NCBI GenBank assembly: GCA_017445115.1
Contig: JAFSUU010000078.1
Location: 1 to 29,873 of the forward strand
From: Clostridia bacterium
Lineage (GTDB): Bacteria > Bacillota_A > Clostridia > Oscillospirales > CAG-272
Direction: 5' to 3'
Length of the DNA: 29,873 nucleotides
This document shows, piece after piece, positions 17,011-24,137 of the stretch. Within the stretch, counting starts at the first letter, position 1; each line of letters opens with the position of its first letter. The notes beneath the pieces are model-generated. The model made no database searches and was not told the DNA's origin. It saw only the letters and a list, made by a program, of their open reading frames with translations. Position numbers and translations under genes: made by a program.

Positions 17011-17163
17011 ATGAAACCTTTGAAGGAAAAGATCAGTATTACCGTTGACGGTGACGTCCTTGAAAGAGCAAAGAGAGAATCGGAAGATCAGGATCGTTCT
17101 TTGTCGCAGTTCATAAATTTAGTGCTTAAAGAATATTTTAAGAAGAAAGATAAAAAGAATTGA
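17011..17163 (+). CDS. Ribbon-helix-helix (Arc/CopG-like) DNA-binding protein
   Basis: The 50-residue product fits one RHH unit: a beta-strand EKISITVDGD (about 5-14), helix A DVLERAKRESEDQD (about 14-27), the turn RSLSQFI, and helix B SQFINLVLKEYFKK (about 31-44). Such proteins dimerise and insert the paired strands in the major groove; many are autoregulated antitoxins or plasmid-type repressors. The start at 17011 follows GGGGGTGAT; an earlier in-frame start near 16960 would lie upstream of the promoter -10. It is divergent from the SLOG gene with an intervening palindrome, and is followed 14 bases after its stop by terminator module 1. The family call is good; the role is inferred. Confidence 0.82.
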   Translation: MKPLKEKISITVDGDVLERAKRESEDQDRSLSQFINLVLKEYFKKKDKKN

Positions 17164-17177
17164 AAAGAGAAATAACA

Positions 17178-17249
17178 TGCGCCCGGAACGAACCGTTCCG
17201 GGCGCATTTTAATTTTCTTTGCCGAGGCTTTCTTTTTCAAAAGAAAGCC
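17178..17249 (+). repeat. Mosaic hairpin repeat, copy 3 (modules 1 and 2), including the RHH terminator
   Basis: Module 1 (stem 17178-17190 with 17194-17206, then TTTTAATTTT) terminates the RHH gene. Module 2 is a perfect 11-bp hairpin GGCTTTCTTTT-TC-AAAAGAAAGCC (17226-17249). Bases 17178-17247 match 16321-16390 except at one position. It ends 8 bases before the convergent GH94 stop codon. Confidence 0.93.
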
Positions 17250-17257
17250 GGTTCCAA

Positions 17258-20143
17258 TCAAAGCTTGATCTCTACCGTGTGGCGCTTGCCGTCTGCGGGA
17301 AGGGGGATTTCGGCTCCGCAGGGAGCGCCGTCGAGAGCGTAAGTCGTCGCGTCAGACGATCTCTTGAATCCTTCGCTCTTGTAGACCTTGACGTCGAGCG
17401 TGCAGTCGGTGCGCCTTATCGTGAAGGAGATGTCCTTCATCGACTCGGGAAGGATCGGCGCGAACGAAACGGTGTGGTCTCCGTACCTGATGCCGAGGAA
17501 CTCGAAAACAGTCAGCGCGAGCCAGCTTGCGGTACCCGAGAGCATAGGACCGATCGACTCGAGCGTCTCGCTGTTGTTGTACTGCGTGCAGAAACGCGGG
17601 TTGCCTTTCGTTGTGAAGGGGTCCTTCAGCGTCTTGTAGGGAAGAACGCGGTCGAGCATCCAATATGCGAGCTCGGAGAGGCGGCGCGCAAGGGCGTCGT
17701 TCTTCACTTCCTTTGCCGCTTTGAACATTGCGGCGGTCGACATCATAGTCGCGTGCTTGAACACGGCACCGTTTTCGCGGTCGCCCGGGAAGTAGTGGTC
17801 GGTCGCGGTCGTCTTTGAAACTTTGTCGAGGTCGCACGGAGAGGAGAGCATAAGTCCCGCTTCCGTCTTTATGTATTTGCAGAGAGGATCGAGCATCGTC
17901 TCGATCTGCTCTTCGGACGCGCAGCCGGAGAGGATAGACCAGCTGAACGAGTTGAGGAAGTACGAGCCGTCGACGCCTTCTTTTGCGGCGAGACCGTCGC
18001 CCTTCGAGCCGACATATTTGTAATCCTTTTCGGGATTGTTGATAAGGCATCTTGCGAAGAAGTTTTCTATCCACGCGTGGCGCTGGATTCTGTCGTAAAG
18101 CGTCTTTGACAGCTCTTTCATTTCGGCGGCGACGTCGTCGCGGCCGATCATCTTTGCCATTTCTTCGACGTGGTCTTCGGCGATCTTGAGAAGGAACGCG
18201 TTCATGACGCTCTCACAAAGGTGGTTTTCCCACGGAGCGCCCCACTCTTCGCCCTTTTCTTCGAGCTGACGGCGGTAGCGTTCCATCTTTTCGGGCGCGC
18301 TTATCGAATCGTCGTCAAGCTTCAGGCAGTCGTTCCAGTCGGCGTGATCGAGAAGCGGAAGTCCGTGCTTGCCGACCGATATTTTCGCGCTGTACTCTAT
18401 CGCCTTCAGCATCGTGTCGAAAACGGTGCGCTTTTTATCGGAGCCCGCTATCGGGTATTCCTCGGAGAGGAACGCGACGTCGCCCGTATGGCAGACGTAT
18501 CTGTAGACCGCCTGCATCAGCCAGAGCTGGTCGTCGGAACAGTCGCCCGCGCCGTTGCCCTGCCAGTAGAAATTGTGGTTCGCGTAGCCTTCCTCGTAGA
18601 CGTTCTGCACCCATTGCGAGATCATCTCTTTTGCGAGAGGCGCGTTGCCCATCGCCGCGAGGTAGTAGAGCGAGGGGTACATATCCTGTATTTCGCGGAA
18701 CCCGATCTGGCGGAACGCCTTCTGCGTCCACGCGAACGAGCGGGAGATGAACGCCTGGTAAAGCACCTGGAACGGCAGGTTGTTGTTGACGTATGAGTCG
18801 AGATCGCGGTCTCCCGTGTGGATAGAGAGATACGACGAAAAATCGTGATGAAACTTTTTGACGTCCTCGAGTGCCTCGTCTATTGCGCCGGGAGCGGAGA
18901 ATTTTTCAAAGAGACCCTTGAACGTGCGGTCGAGTTTGCCGCGGCTGTCCTCCGGGTCGTCGAGATATCCGACGAAAGAGGAGATCTCTGCGGAAGCCTT
19001 TGCGGGTACGGTCAGCGTCTTCGCCATTGCGAAGAACGGAGCGACTTTCCTGATCGGCCTGCTCGGCAGACGGGAGAGATTCTCCGGGTGCTCAAGAGTG
19101 CCGTTGCCGATAAATTCGGTGTAGCTTGCCGCGTACTCGTCGAGCGGTTCGCCGTTCGAGATCACGGCGGCAAAACGGCGGCGGGGCTTTGCGTATCTCG
19201 GCCTCATATTCGGAGCGAGAGCATAGACCTTTCCGTCTTTCTGCAGTGTGCCGGATTCGTGGATGATACTGACGTAAATAATATCGTTCGAGAGCGCGTC
19301 GGGCGGCATAACTCCGAACATACCCGTCATGACGATTTTGATCTTGCGCTCTCTGTCCGTGAGGTTCTCTATCGTTACCTTCTGCGCTTCGGTAGCGTCG
19401 GGAAGTCCCTCGTACTGCGGAAGGATGAATATTGTTCTCGTGATTTTCAGTCCGCATTCCGTCTCGTACTCGATCACGGAGTGGTTCGGCTTGTGTGTGC
19501 AGACCGCGCTCTTTACGTTTTCGTGGACGTTTGCGCTGTAAAAGATCTGGCGGTTGCCCTCGACGAGATAGAACTGGCGGTTGACCGGTTCACCGGCTTC
19601 TTCCGGCGTAAGAACGAAACGTGAAGCTGTGACCTGCGTGTCGGCTCCCGCTCTGAAAGCGCCGCGTCCGAAAGCGTCGAGCGAGCCTTTCGGTGTCGTC
19701 AGCATCGGCTTGTCGAAACCGATCCTGCGTCCGAGAAGAAGGTTCACCGTGTAGTGAGTTCCGACGGGCAGGCCTTTGAGATCGATCACGTGCTCGCCGT
19801 TCTCGTTGATATATCCCGCGCCGAGCTTTGCTTCACTGACAAGAGCGCATACGGCTTTGCTGATTTTTTCAGGCACCTCTTTGCCGTCTTTCGTCACTTT
19901 TTCGCCGTAGGTCAGAAGCACGTCGCCGCTCTCGCCGTCAAGCCAGTCAAGAAAGTCGCCGCTGCCGAGCAGATACATGCATATCGGCGCGTTCAGCGGG
20001 AGTCCGCATACGCCGAGAACGCGGCTTCTTGAGGCGTCAAGATATTCGGCGTCGGCGCAGCCGGACAGCTCGCCGAACACTTCGCGAAGTCTTTCCGCGG
20101 GTTTTTTGAAAGCGTCTCTCGACGTTTCGTTTTTAAAAAACAT
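17258..20143 (-). CDS. GH94-type glycoside phosphorylase (former GT36), substrate unknown
   Basis: The 961-residue cytoplasmic enzyme (no signal peptide) has the GH94 layout: an N-terminal beta-sandwich (about 1-330, with SRFVLTPEEAG and EGNRQIFYSANVHEN), a helical linker, and an (alpha/alpha)6 barrel. The barrel contains FRQIGFREIQDMYPSLYYLA, GNGAGDCSDDQLWLMQAVYRY and HADWNDCLKLDDD, with Asp602 and Asp605 flanking Trp-Asn. The DWND motif carries the catalytic acid in cellobiose, cellodextrin and chitobiose phosphorylases. These enzymes split beta-glucosides with phosphate to sugar 1-phosphate. Before the SDD motif, cellobiose phosphorylases have an Arg-rich phosphate loop; here it reads GNGAGDC, so specificity or even phosphorolysis is open. 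AAAGGA precedes the ATG at 20143; an upstream in-frame ATG at 20173 has no binding site. It is divergent from the kinase gene. Confidence 0.88.
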   Translation of the reverse strand: MFFKNETSRDAFKKPAERLREVFGELSGCADAEYLDASRSRVLGVCGLPLNAPICMYLLGSGDFLDWLDGESGDVLLTYGEKVTKDGKEVPEKISKAVCALVSEAKLGAGYINENGEHVIDLKGLPVGTHYTVNLLLGRRIGFDKPMLTTPKGSLDAFGRGAFRAGADTQVTASRFVLTPEEAGEPVNRQFYLVEGNRQIFYSANVHENVKSAVCTHKPNHSVIEYETECGLKITRTIFILPQYEGLPDATEAQKVTIENLTDRERKIKIVMTGMFGVMPPDALSNDIIYVSIIHESGTLQKDGKVYALAPNMRPRYAKPRRRFAAVISNGEPLDEYAASYTEFIGNGTLEHPENLSRLPSRPIRKVAPFFAMAKTLTVPAKASAEISSFVGYLDDPEDSRGKLDRTFKGLFEKFSAPGAIDEALEDVKKFHHDFSSYLSIHTGDRDLDSYVNNNLPFQVLYQAFISRSFAWTQKAFRQIGFREIQDMYPSLYYLAAMGNAPLAKEMISQWVQNVYEEGYANHNFYWQGNGAGDCSDDQLWLMQAVYRYVCHTGDVAFLSEEYPIAGSDKKRTVFDTMLKAIEYSAKISVGKHGLPLLDHADWNDCLKLDDDSISAPEKMERYRRQLEEKGEEWGAPWENHLCESVMNAFLLKIAEDHVEEMAKMIGRDDVAAEMKELSKTLYDRIQRHAWIENFFARCLINNPEKDYKYVGSKGDGLAAKEGVDGSYFLNSFSWSILSGCASEEQIETMLDPLCKYIKTEAGLMLSSPCDLDKVSKTTATDHYFPGDRENGAVFKHATMMSTAAMFKAAKEVKNDALARRLSELAYWMLDRVLPYKTLKDPFTTKGNPRFCTQYNNSETLESIGPMLSGTASWLALTVFEFLGIRYGDHTVSFAPILPESMKDISFTIRRTDCTLDVKVYKSEGFKRSSDATTYALDGAPCGAEIPLPADGKRHTVEIKL

Positions 20144-20188
20144 ATTTATTTTTCCTTTCGACGGATGATTCATTTTTTGATCAAGGAC

Positions 20189-20217
20189 AGTATATCATAT
20201 TAAATACGAAAGTACAA
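20189..20217 (-). promoter_or_regulatory. Promoter of the GH94 gene
   Basis: Minus strand: TTGTAC (20217-20212), 17 bases, TATACT (20194-20189), with an extended -10 TGA. Confidence 0.65.
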
Positions 20218-20266
20218 GGCGGATTTTAATATTTTGATGCGCAGTCGCGCGGAAAACATAAATCTG

Positions 20267-20295
20267 TTGACTATTTTTCTATAATATAGTATAAT
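20267..20295 (+). promoter_or_regulatory. Promoter of the sugar kinase gene
   Basis: TTGACT (20267-20272), 17 bases, TATAAT (20290-20295). It is divergent from, and 50 bp from, the GH94 promoter, so the pair could share a regulator. Confidence 0.72.
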
Positions 20296-20346
20296 TATAG
20301 CGAAGCGGAGGCAAAGCGCCGCACAATCTCCAACGGAGGCGTTTCA

Positions 20347-21498
20347 ATGAAAAATGAAGAATTGACTTCCGGCAGCAGAACGCTTGAAGAGGCTATAACT
20401 GAGGTCTGTTCGATATTCGGCGTTCCCGGCAAGCTTGTAAAATACGAGCCCGTATATATGGGCAACATAAACGCGACTTATAAGGTGACGTATCAGCACG
20501 ACGACGGCTCGTTAAAGAGCTATATCGTGCAGAAGGTAAATATGTACGTCTTCAAGAAGCCGAAACAGATCATGAGCAATATCGACCTCGTGACGACGTA
20601 TATAAAACAGAAGAATGCGGAAGCGGGTATCAACGACACCAGATCGTTCATGCACTTCTACCACACTCACACCGGAAAGAGACAGAATTTCTACGTTGAC
20701 AATGACCACGCGTTCTGGCGCATCAGCAAATACATTGAAAACTCGATGACGTTCGAGGTCTGTGACAGCCTTTTCGCGATCGAAGAAGCGGGCAGGGCGT
20801 TCGGCAAGTTTCAGAGCACGCTGTGCGATTTTGACGCATCGCAGCTTTACGAGACGATCCCGAACTTCCACAACACCAAAAAGAGAATGACCGATTTTAT
20901 GAAGCACGTCGTTGAGGACAGCTGCGACAGAGTCGACTCAGTGACGCCGGAGATAGAGTATCTCGTCTCCGTCAGCGAAAAAGCTTCGATGCTGACCGAA
21001 ATGCTGGAGTGCGGAGAACTTCCGCTCAGAGTCACGCACAACGACACGAAGATAAACAACGTGCTTTTTGACAAAGACACGGAGCGCGCTCTTGTCGTCA
21101 TAGACCTTGACACTGTTATGCCCGGACTCGTCGCTCACGACTTCGGCGACGCGGTGCGTTTCGCCGCGAATACCGCCGCCGAGGACGAGAAGGACACTTC
21201 AAAGATCGCTTTCGACCTCAAAAAGTACGAGGCGTTCACGAGAGGCTTTCTCCCCGAGGTGCGCGAAGCTCTGACGAAGAACGAGGTCGATACCCTTATG
21301 CTCGGCGCGTTCACGATGACGGTCGAGCTTGCAACGAGGTTCCTTGACGACTACATCACAGGCGACAACTATTTCAAGACGCGTTATCCCGGCCACAACT
21401 TAGTCCGCGCGAGAAGCCAGATTGCCCTCGCACGCGACATTCAGAGAAAATCCGGCAAGATGAATCAGATCGTAAAAGAGGTTTACGAAGGTAAATAA
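20347..21498 (+). CDS. nahK: N-acetylhexosamine 1-kinase-like phosphotransferase (NahK type)
   Basis: The 383-residue protein has the aminoglycoside-phosphotransferase/choline-kinase fold. Motifs are the N-lobe YEPVYMGNINATYKV (33-47), IPNFHNT (171-177), the Brenner-type catalytic LRVTHNDTKINNVL (227-240, Asp233) and the metal-binding VIDLDTVMPG (251-260), followed by HDFGDAVRFAANTAAEDEKD. The last two blocks closely match bifidobacterial NahK as I remember it. NahK phosphorylates GlcNAc or GalNAc at the anomeric carbon with ATP in the lacto-N-biose/galacto-N-biose pathway. CGGAGG lies 7 bases before the ATG. It pairs divergently with a GH94 phosphorylase, not the GH112 enzyme of the classical pathway, so the sugar could differ; the symbol indicates family resemblance. 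Pyruvate kinase follows after 59 bases. Confidence 0.82.
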   Translation: MKNEELTSGSRTLEEAITEVCSIFGVPGKLVKYEPVYMGNINATYKVTYQHDDGSLKSYIVQKVNMYVFKKPKQIMSNIDLVTTYIKQKNAEAGINDTRSFMHFYHTHTGKRQNFYVDNDHAFWRISKYIENSMTFEVCDSLFAIEEAGRAFGKFQSTLCDFDASQLYETIPNFHNTKKRMTDFMKHVVEDSCDRVDSVTPEIEYLVSVSEKASMLTEMLECGELPLRVTHNDTKINNVLFDKDTERALVVIDLDTVMPGLVAHDFGDAVRFAANTAAEDEKDTSKIAFDLKKYEAFTRGFLPEVREALTKNEVDTLMLGAFTMTVELATRFLDDYITGDNYFKTRYPGHNLVRARSQIALARDIQRKSGKMNQIVKEVYEGK

Positions 21499-21502
21499 TT
21501 TC

Positions 21503-21522
21503 AGGGGCGAATCACCGCCCCT
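21503..21522 (+). terminator. Weak hairpin between nahK and pyk
   Basis: AGGGGCG (21503-21509) pairs with CGCCCCT (21516-21522) around a 6-base loop. The bases after it (TGTCCGTTTATAAA) are a poor U-tract, so partial readthrough into pyk is likely. No separate pyk promoter is seen in this gap. Confidence 0.5.
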
Positions 21523-21557
21523 TGTCCGTTTATAAATAAAAAGCGAGGAAACTGAAA

Positions 21558-22970
21558 ATGAGAAAAACGAAGATAATCTGCACTCTCGGTCCTGCCTGCG
21601 CAAACGAAGAGACGCTTCGCGAGATGTGTCTTTCGGGAATGAACGTCGCGCGGCTCAACTTTTCACACGGCGATCTTGAGCAGCACGGAAAAATGATAGC
21701 GCTCGTCAAGAAGGTCAGAGAAGAACTCGGGCTTCCGATTGCGATAATGCTCGATACAAAGGGTCCCGAGTATAGGATCGGATCGTTCAAAGACGGCAGG
21801 ATCACACTTCACGACGGCGACACTTTCACTTTTACGACCGAGGATATAGACGGAGATCAGAACATCGTTTCCGTGAGCTACAAAGGAATGATCGACGAGC
21901 TCGCGGCAGGCGATACGATCCTTCTGAACAACGGGCTTATAGAATTTCGCGTTAAGGAGATCGCCGGCACACGCGCCCTTTGCGACGTCATCACCGGTGG
22001 CGAGCTTGCAAGCCGCAAGAGTATGAGCTTCCCCGGAAAGGTGCTCAACCAGCCGTTCCTCAGCGAACAGGACAAGCGTGATATTGCTTTCGGAATAGAA
22101 AACGATATCGATTACGTCGCCGCTTCTTTCGTTTCAAAGAGAGATGACGTCGCGGAATTGAGACGGTATATCGAGAGCTGCGGAGGACGCGAGGTCGGAA
22201 TCATTGCGAAGATAGAGAATCGCTCCGGCGTCGAAAATATCGAAGAGATCTGCAAAGAATGCGAAGGCGTTATGGTCGCGCGAGGCGACCTCGGCGTTGA
22301 GATCCCATTCAAGGAGGTCCCGTCGGTACAGAAAAAGCTTATCACGATCTGCCGTATGCTCGGCAAACGCGTCATAACTGCGACGGAGATGCTCGAGTCG
22401 ATGATTCACAATCCGAGACCGACGAGAGCGGAGATATCCGACGTTGCAAACGCGGTCTACGACGGCACGAGCGCAGTCATGCTTTCGGGTGAGACCGCCG
22501 CGGGCAAATACCCTGCAAAGACGGTCGAAGTTATGAGCTCCGTCTGCGAGGAGACCGAGCGTCATCTTTCGTACGGCAAAGAGCTTTATTCGACAGAGTT
22601 CCACATCAAGGACAATATGGACGCGATCTCTCACGCCGCTTGCTCTATGGCGATAGATATCAACGCGAAGGCGATCGCCGTTTGCTCGATGTCCGGTATG
22701 ACGGTGCGAATGGTTTCCCGTTTCCGTCCGTCCGCCGACATAATCGGTCTTACGATCAACGAGAAGGCGTGGCGCAAGCTTGCGCTCTCCTGGGGCGTGC
22801 TTCCGGTGCTGAGCGAGGAATATCCGTCGTCGGAGGTCATGTTCTATTCCGCCGGCAGAAAGACTAAGGAGATCCTCGGACTTTCAGCGGGCGACAACAT
22901 CATAATCGTCGGCGGCACGACGAGCGGCAAATCCGGCGCGACAAACACGATCAGGATAGAGAAGCTGTGA
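21558..22970 (+). CDS. pyk: Pyruvate kinase
   Basis: It converts phosphoenolpyruvate and ADP to pyruvate and ATP, the last step of glycolysis. The 470-residue protein has RKTKIICTLGPAC at the start, NVARLNFSHG (29-38), DTKGPEYRIG (66-75), the catalytic MVARGDLGVEIP (239-250), and MLSGETAAGKYP in the barrel, followed by the allosteric C-domain. It ends at the normal C-domain and lacks the extra PEP-utilising-type tail of Bacillus and many clostridial enzymes (about 585 residues). The adjacent HNPRPTRAEISDVANAV is also canonical. GAGGAAA precedes the ATG. It probably shares transcripts with nahK, placing sugar entry and ATP yield together. Confidence 0.97.
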   Translation: MRKTKIICTLGPACANEETLREMCLSGMNVARLNFSHGDLEQHGKMIALVKKVREELGLPIAIMLDTKGPEYRIGSFKDGRITLHDGDTFTFTTEDIDGDQNIVSVSYKGMIDELAAGDTILLNNGLIEFRVKEIAGTRALCDVITGGELASRKSMSFPGKVLNQPFLSEQDKRDIAFGIENDIDYVAASFVSKRDDVAELRRYIESCGGREVGIIAKIENRSGVENIEEICKECEGVMVARGDLGVEIPFKEVPSVQKKLITICRMLGKRVITATEMLESMIHNPRPTRAEISDVANAVYDGTSAVMLSGETAAGKYPAKTVEVMSSVCEETERHLSYGKELYSTEFHIKDNMDAISHAACSMAIDINAKAIAVCSMSGMTVRMVSRFRPSADIIGLTINEKAWRKLALSWGVLPVLSEEYPSSEVMFYSAGRKTKEILGLSAGDNIIIVGGTTSGKSGATNTIRIEKL

Positions 22971-22997
22971 GGATAGATAAATTAAGAATGAATAGAT

Positions 22998-23165
22998 GAA
23001 GGGAGAGCTTTTGAAAAAGCTCCCCCTTCGACCTGATATGCACCCCAAAAATCTGACGATTTTTGAGGACCCCGGTCACTCCGTCGAAGGATCTTCGCAT
23101 AAACGGTTTTTGGGTATATACCCTCGTATCGTCAGTCGGTGGATCCTTCGTCGAGTCGCAAACGC
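22998..23165. repeat. Hairpin-dense non-coding block after pyk
   Basis: No credible gene lies in 22971-23337. Successive inverted repeats are visible. The first, 22998-23012 with 23015-23029 (one mismatch), is the likely pyk terminator. The second is CCCCAAAAATC-TGAC-GATTTTTGAGG (23043-23068). A longer pair, 23079-23093 with 23142-23155, encloses the perfect palindrome GGGTATATACCC (23112-23123). The tail 'GATCCTTCG...CTCTGGATGACA' resembles dispersed intergenic repeats often seen in gut Bacillota, which is a recollection only. Confidence 0.6.
23034..23057 (+). repeat. IS3-like end sequence, left
   Basis: TGATATGCACCCCAAAA and the next seven bases match the inverted 24033-24058 sequence at about 20 of 24 positions. 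The pattern resembles termini of IS3-family elements, but no transposase lies between and no target duplication is visible. Confidence 0.35.
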
Positions 23166-23337
23166 TTCGCCTCTGGATGACAGTTGGGGGACGTTATCAT
23201 AAAGTAATCTAGTCCGCGCCTCCTTCGGTATTTCAGATACATTTATCAGAATACTCTCAAATCTCCGCGAAAATTCGCGCTCTGCCGCGTTATTACAGCA
23301 GTATCCGGAAGCAGCAACCCGAAAGGAGATATTGACG

Positions 23338-23811
23338 ATGATAACCGTAGGATCCTTGAAACGCAAAAGAAAGATAATGCAAATAGTCTTTTCGATCATT
23401 TCTTCGGTATCTTTTTGCTTGCTGATCGTGTTTTTGGTGCTTCAAGGCAATATGCGACAGACTGACTTCATTGCTTCGGAGAAATTCGACGTTGCAATTA
23501 TTCCGTTGTTTATTGTCGCATCATTCAGCCTGTTATTATTGATCGGTTCAACGTTCAGATATATTTACAGTTTTGATGCGGACGGTGATTCAGTGATAGT
23601 TCACCGCACTCTTGTTTTGCCTTGCAGACTCATCGTAAACGGAGAAGTTTGCGACGTCGCAATAGGCAAAGCTTATCTGGAAGCCGATCTGTCAAGCGGG
23701 GTACGGTTGACTGTGCTGTTTGACCATTGGGGCTGCGGTGTCACTCCTTCACAGGTGAGGTTTTCAGACGGCCGTCCCTCGATAGATCTTAGGAGTTTAC
23801 CTTTAGTCTGA
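23338..23811 (+). CDS. Small membrane protein of unknown function
   Basis: The 157-residue protein begins MITVGSLKRKRK, a basic cytoplasmic start. It has two transmembrane segments (about 15-36 and 53-75), and then an 80-residue beta-rich tail (SFDADGDSVIVHRTLVLPCRL and LFDHWGCGVTPSQVRF). The two-span plus tail arrangement recalls PH-like small membrane domains (bPH type), but I cannot support a family. AAAGGAG precedes the ATG at 23338 with 9-base spacing; a TTG two codons earlier would be too close to it. The gene is AT-richer than the surrounding operons, stands alone, and lies between two IS3-like ends, so it may be acquired. Hairpins at 23829-23856 and 23907-23945 follow. Confidence 0.68.
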   Translation: MITVGSLKRKRKIMQIVFSIISSVSFCLLIVFLVLQGNMRQTDFIASEKFDVAIIPLFIVASFSLLLLIGSTFRYIYSFDADGDSVIVHRTLVLPCRLIVNGEVCDVAIGKAYLEADLSSGVRLTVLFDHWGCGVTPSQVRFSDGRPSIDLRSLPLV

Positions 23812-23828
23812 ACCTTCATAAACAAAGA

Positions 23829-23856
23829 AACGAGGCGGGAAAACTCCCGCCTCGTT
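23829..23856. terminator. Perfect 12-bp hairpin after the small membrane protein gene
   Basis: AACGAGGCGGGA (23829-23840) pairs with TCCCGCCTCGTT (23845-23856) around AAAC. There is no strong U-tract on the plus side; the minus side reads TTTCTTTGTTT, so orientation is uncertain. Confidence 0.55.
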
Positions 23857-23906
23857 AAGACAGGGGTCGGTTCTATGTCTTTGAAGTAAGTAATCTCAAA
23901 ACAAAA

Positions 23907-23945
23907 ACACGGGCTCGGAGTGATTCGAGTCCGTGTATCTTTTTC
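23907..23945 (+). terminator. Second hairpin with U-tract
   Basis: ACACGGGCTCG (from 23907) pairs imperfectly with CGAGTCCGTGT (to 23936), followed by ATCTTTTTCT. The stretch 23812-24137 otherwise holds no gene: these hairpins, the right IS3-like end, and a further imperfect hairpin at 24065-24095. Confidence 0.65.
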
Positions 23946-24032
23946 TATTCTCGTTTCTTCACAGCAAAGAGTCTTCATTATTCTGAATACTCCGCATTAG
24001 TATAAATGAGAGAATAATATGCACCTCCATAA

Positions 24033-24058
24033 GTGTCTAACTTTTGGGGAGCATATCA
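24033..24058 (-). repeat. IS3-like end sequence, right
   Basis: GTGTCTAACTTTTGGGG followed by AGCATATCA is, in reverse complement, TGATATGCTCCCCAAAAG then TTAGACAC. It is a close relative of the left sequence at 23034-23057, 1,025 bp outer edge to outer edge. A local partial inverted repeat (ATATGCACC at about 24018) offers a simpler hairpin explanation. Confidence 0.4.
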
Positions 24059-24137
24059 TGATCCCCTCAAAGCTTCTCAGAGAGAAGTATTGAGGCGACA
24101 GAGATATTGTGCGTAAAAAATCCTATAAAAACCGGGA

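Noticed and set aside
22996..23202. 68-codon open frame on the plus strand
   Set aside because: It lies entirely in the hairpin block after pyk, has no good ribosome binding site, and its codons are dictated by inverted repeats.
23907..23936. tRNA-like TTCGAGTCC T-arm sequence
   Set aside because: It is one arm of a simple terminator hairpin; there is no acceptor, D or anticodon stem in the surrounding bases.
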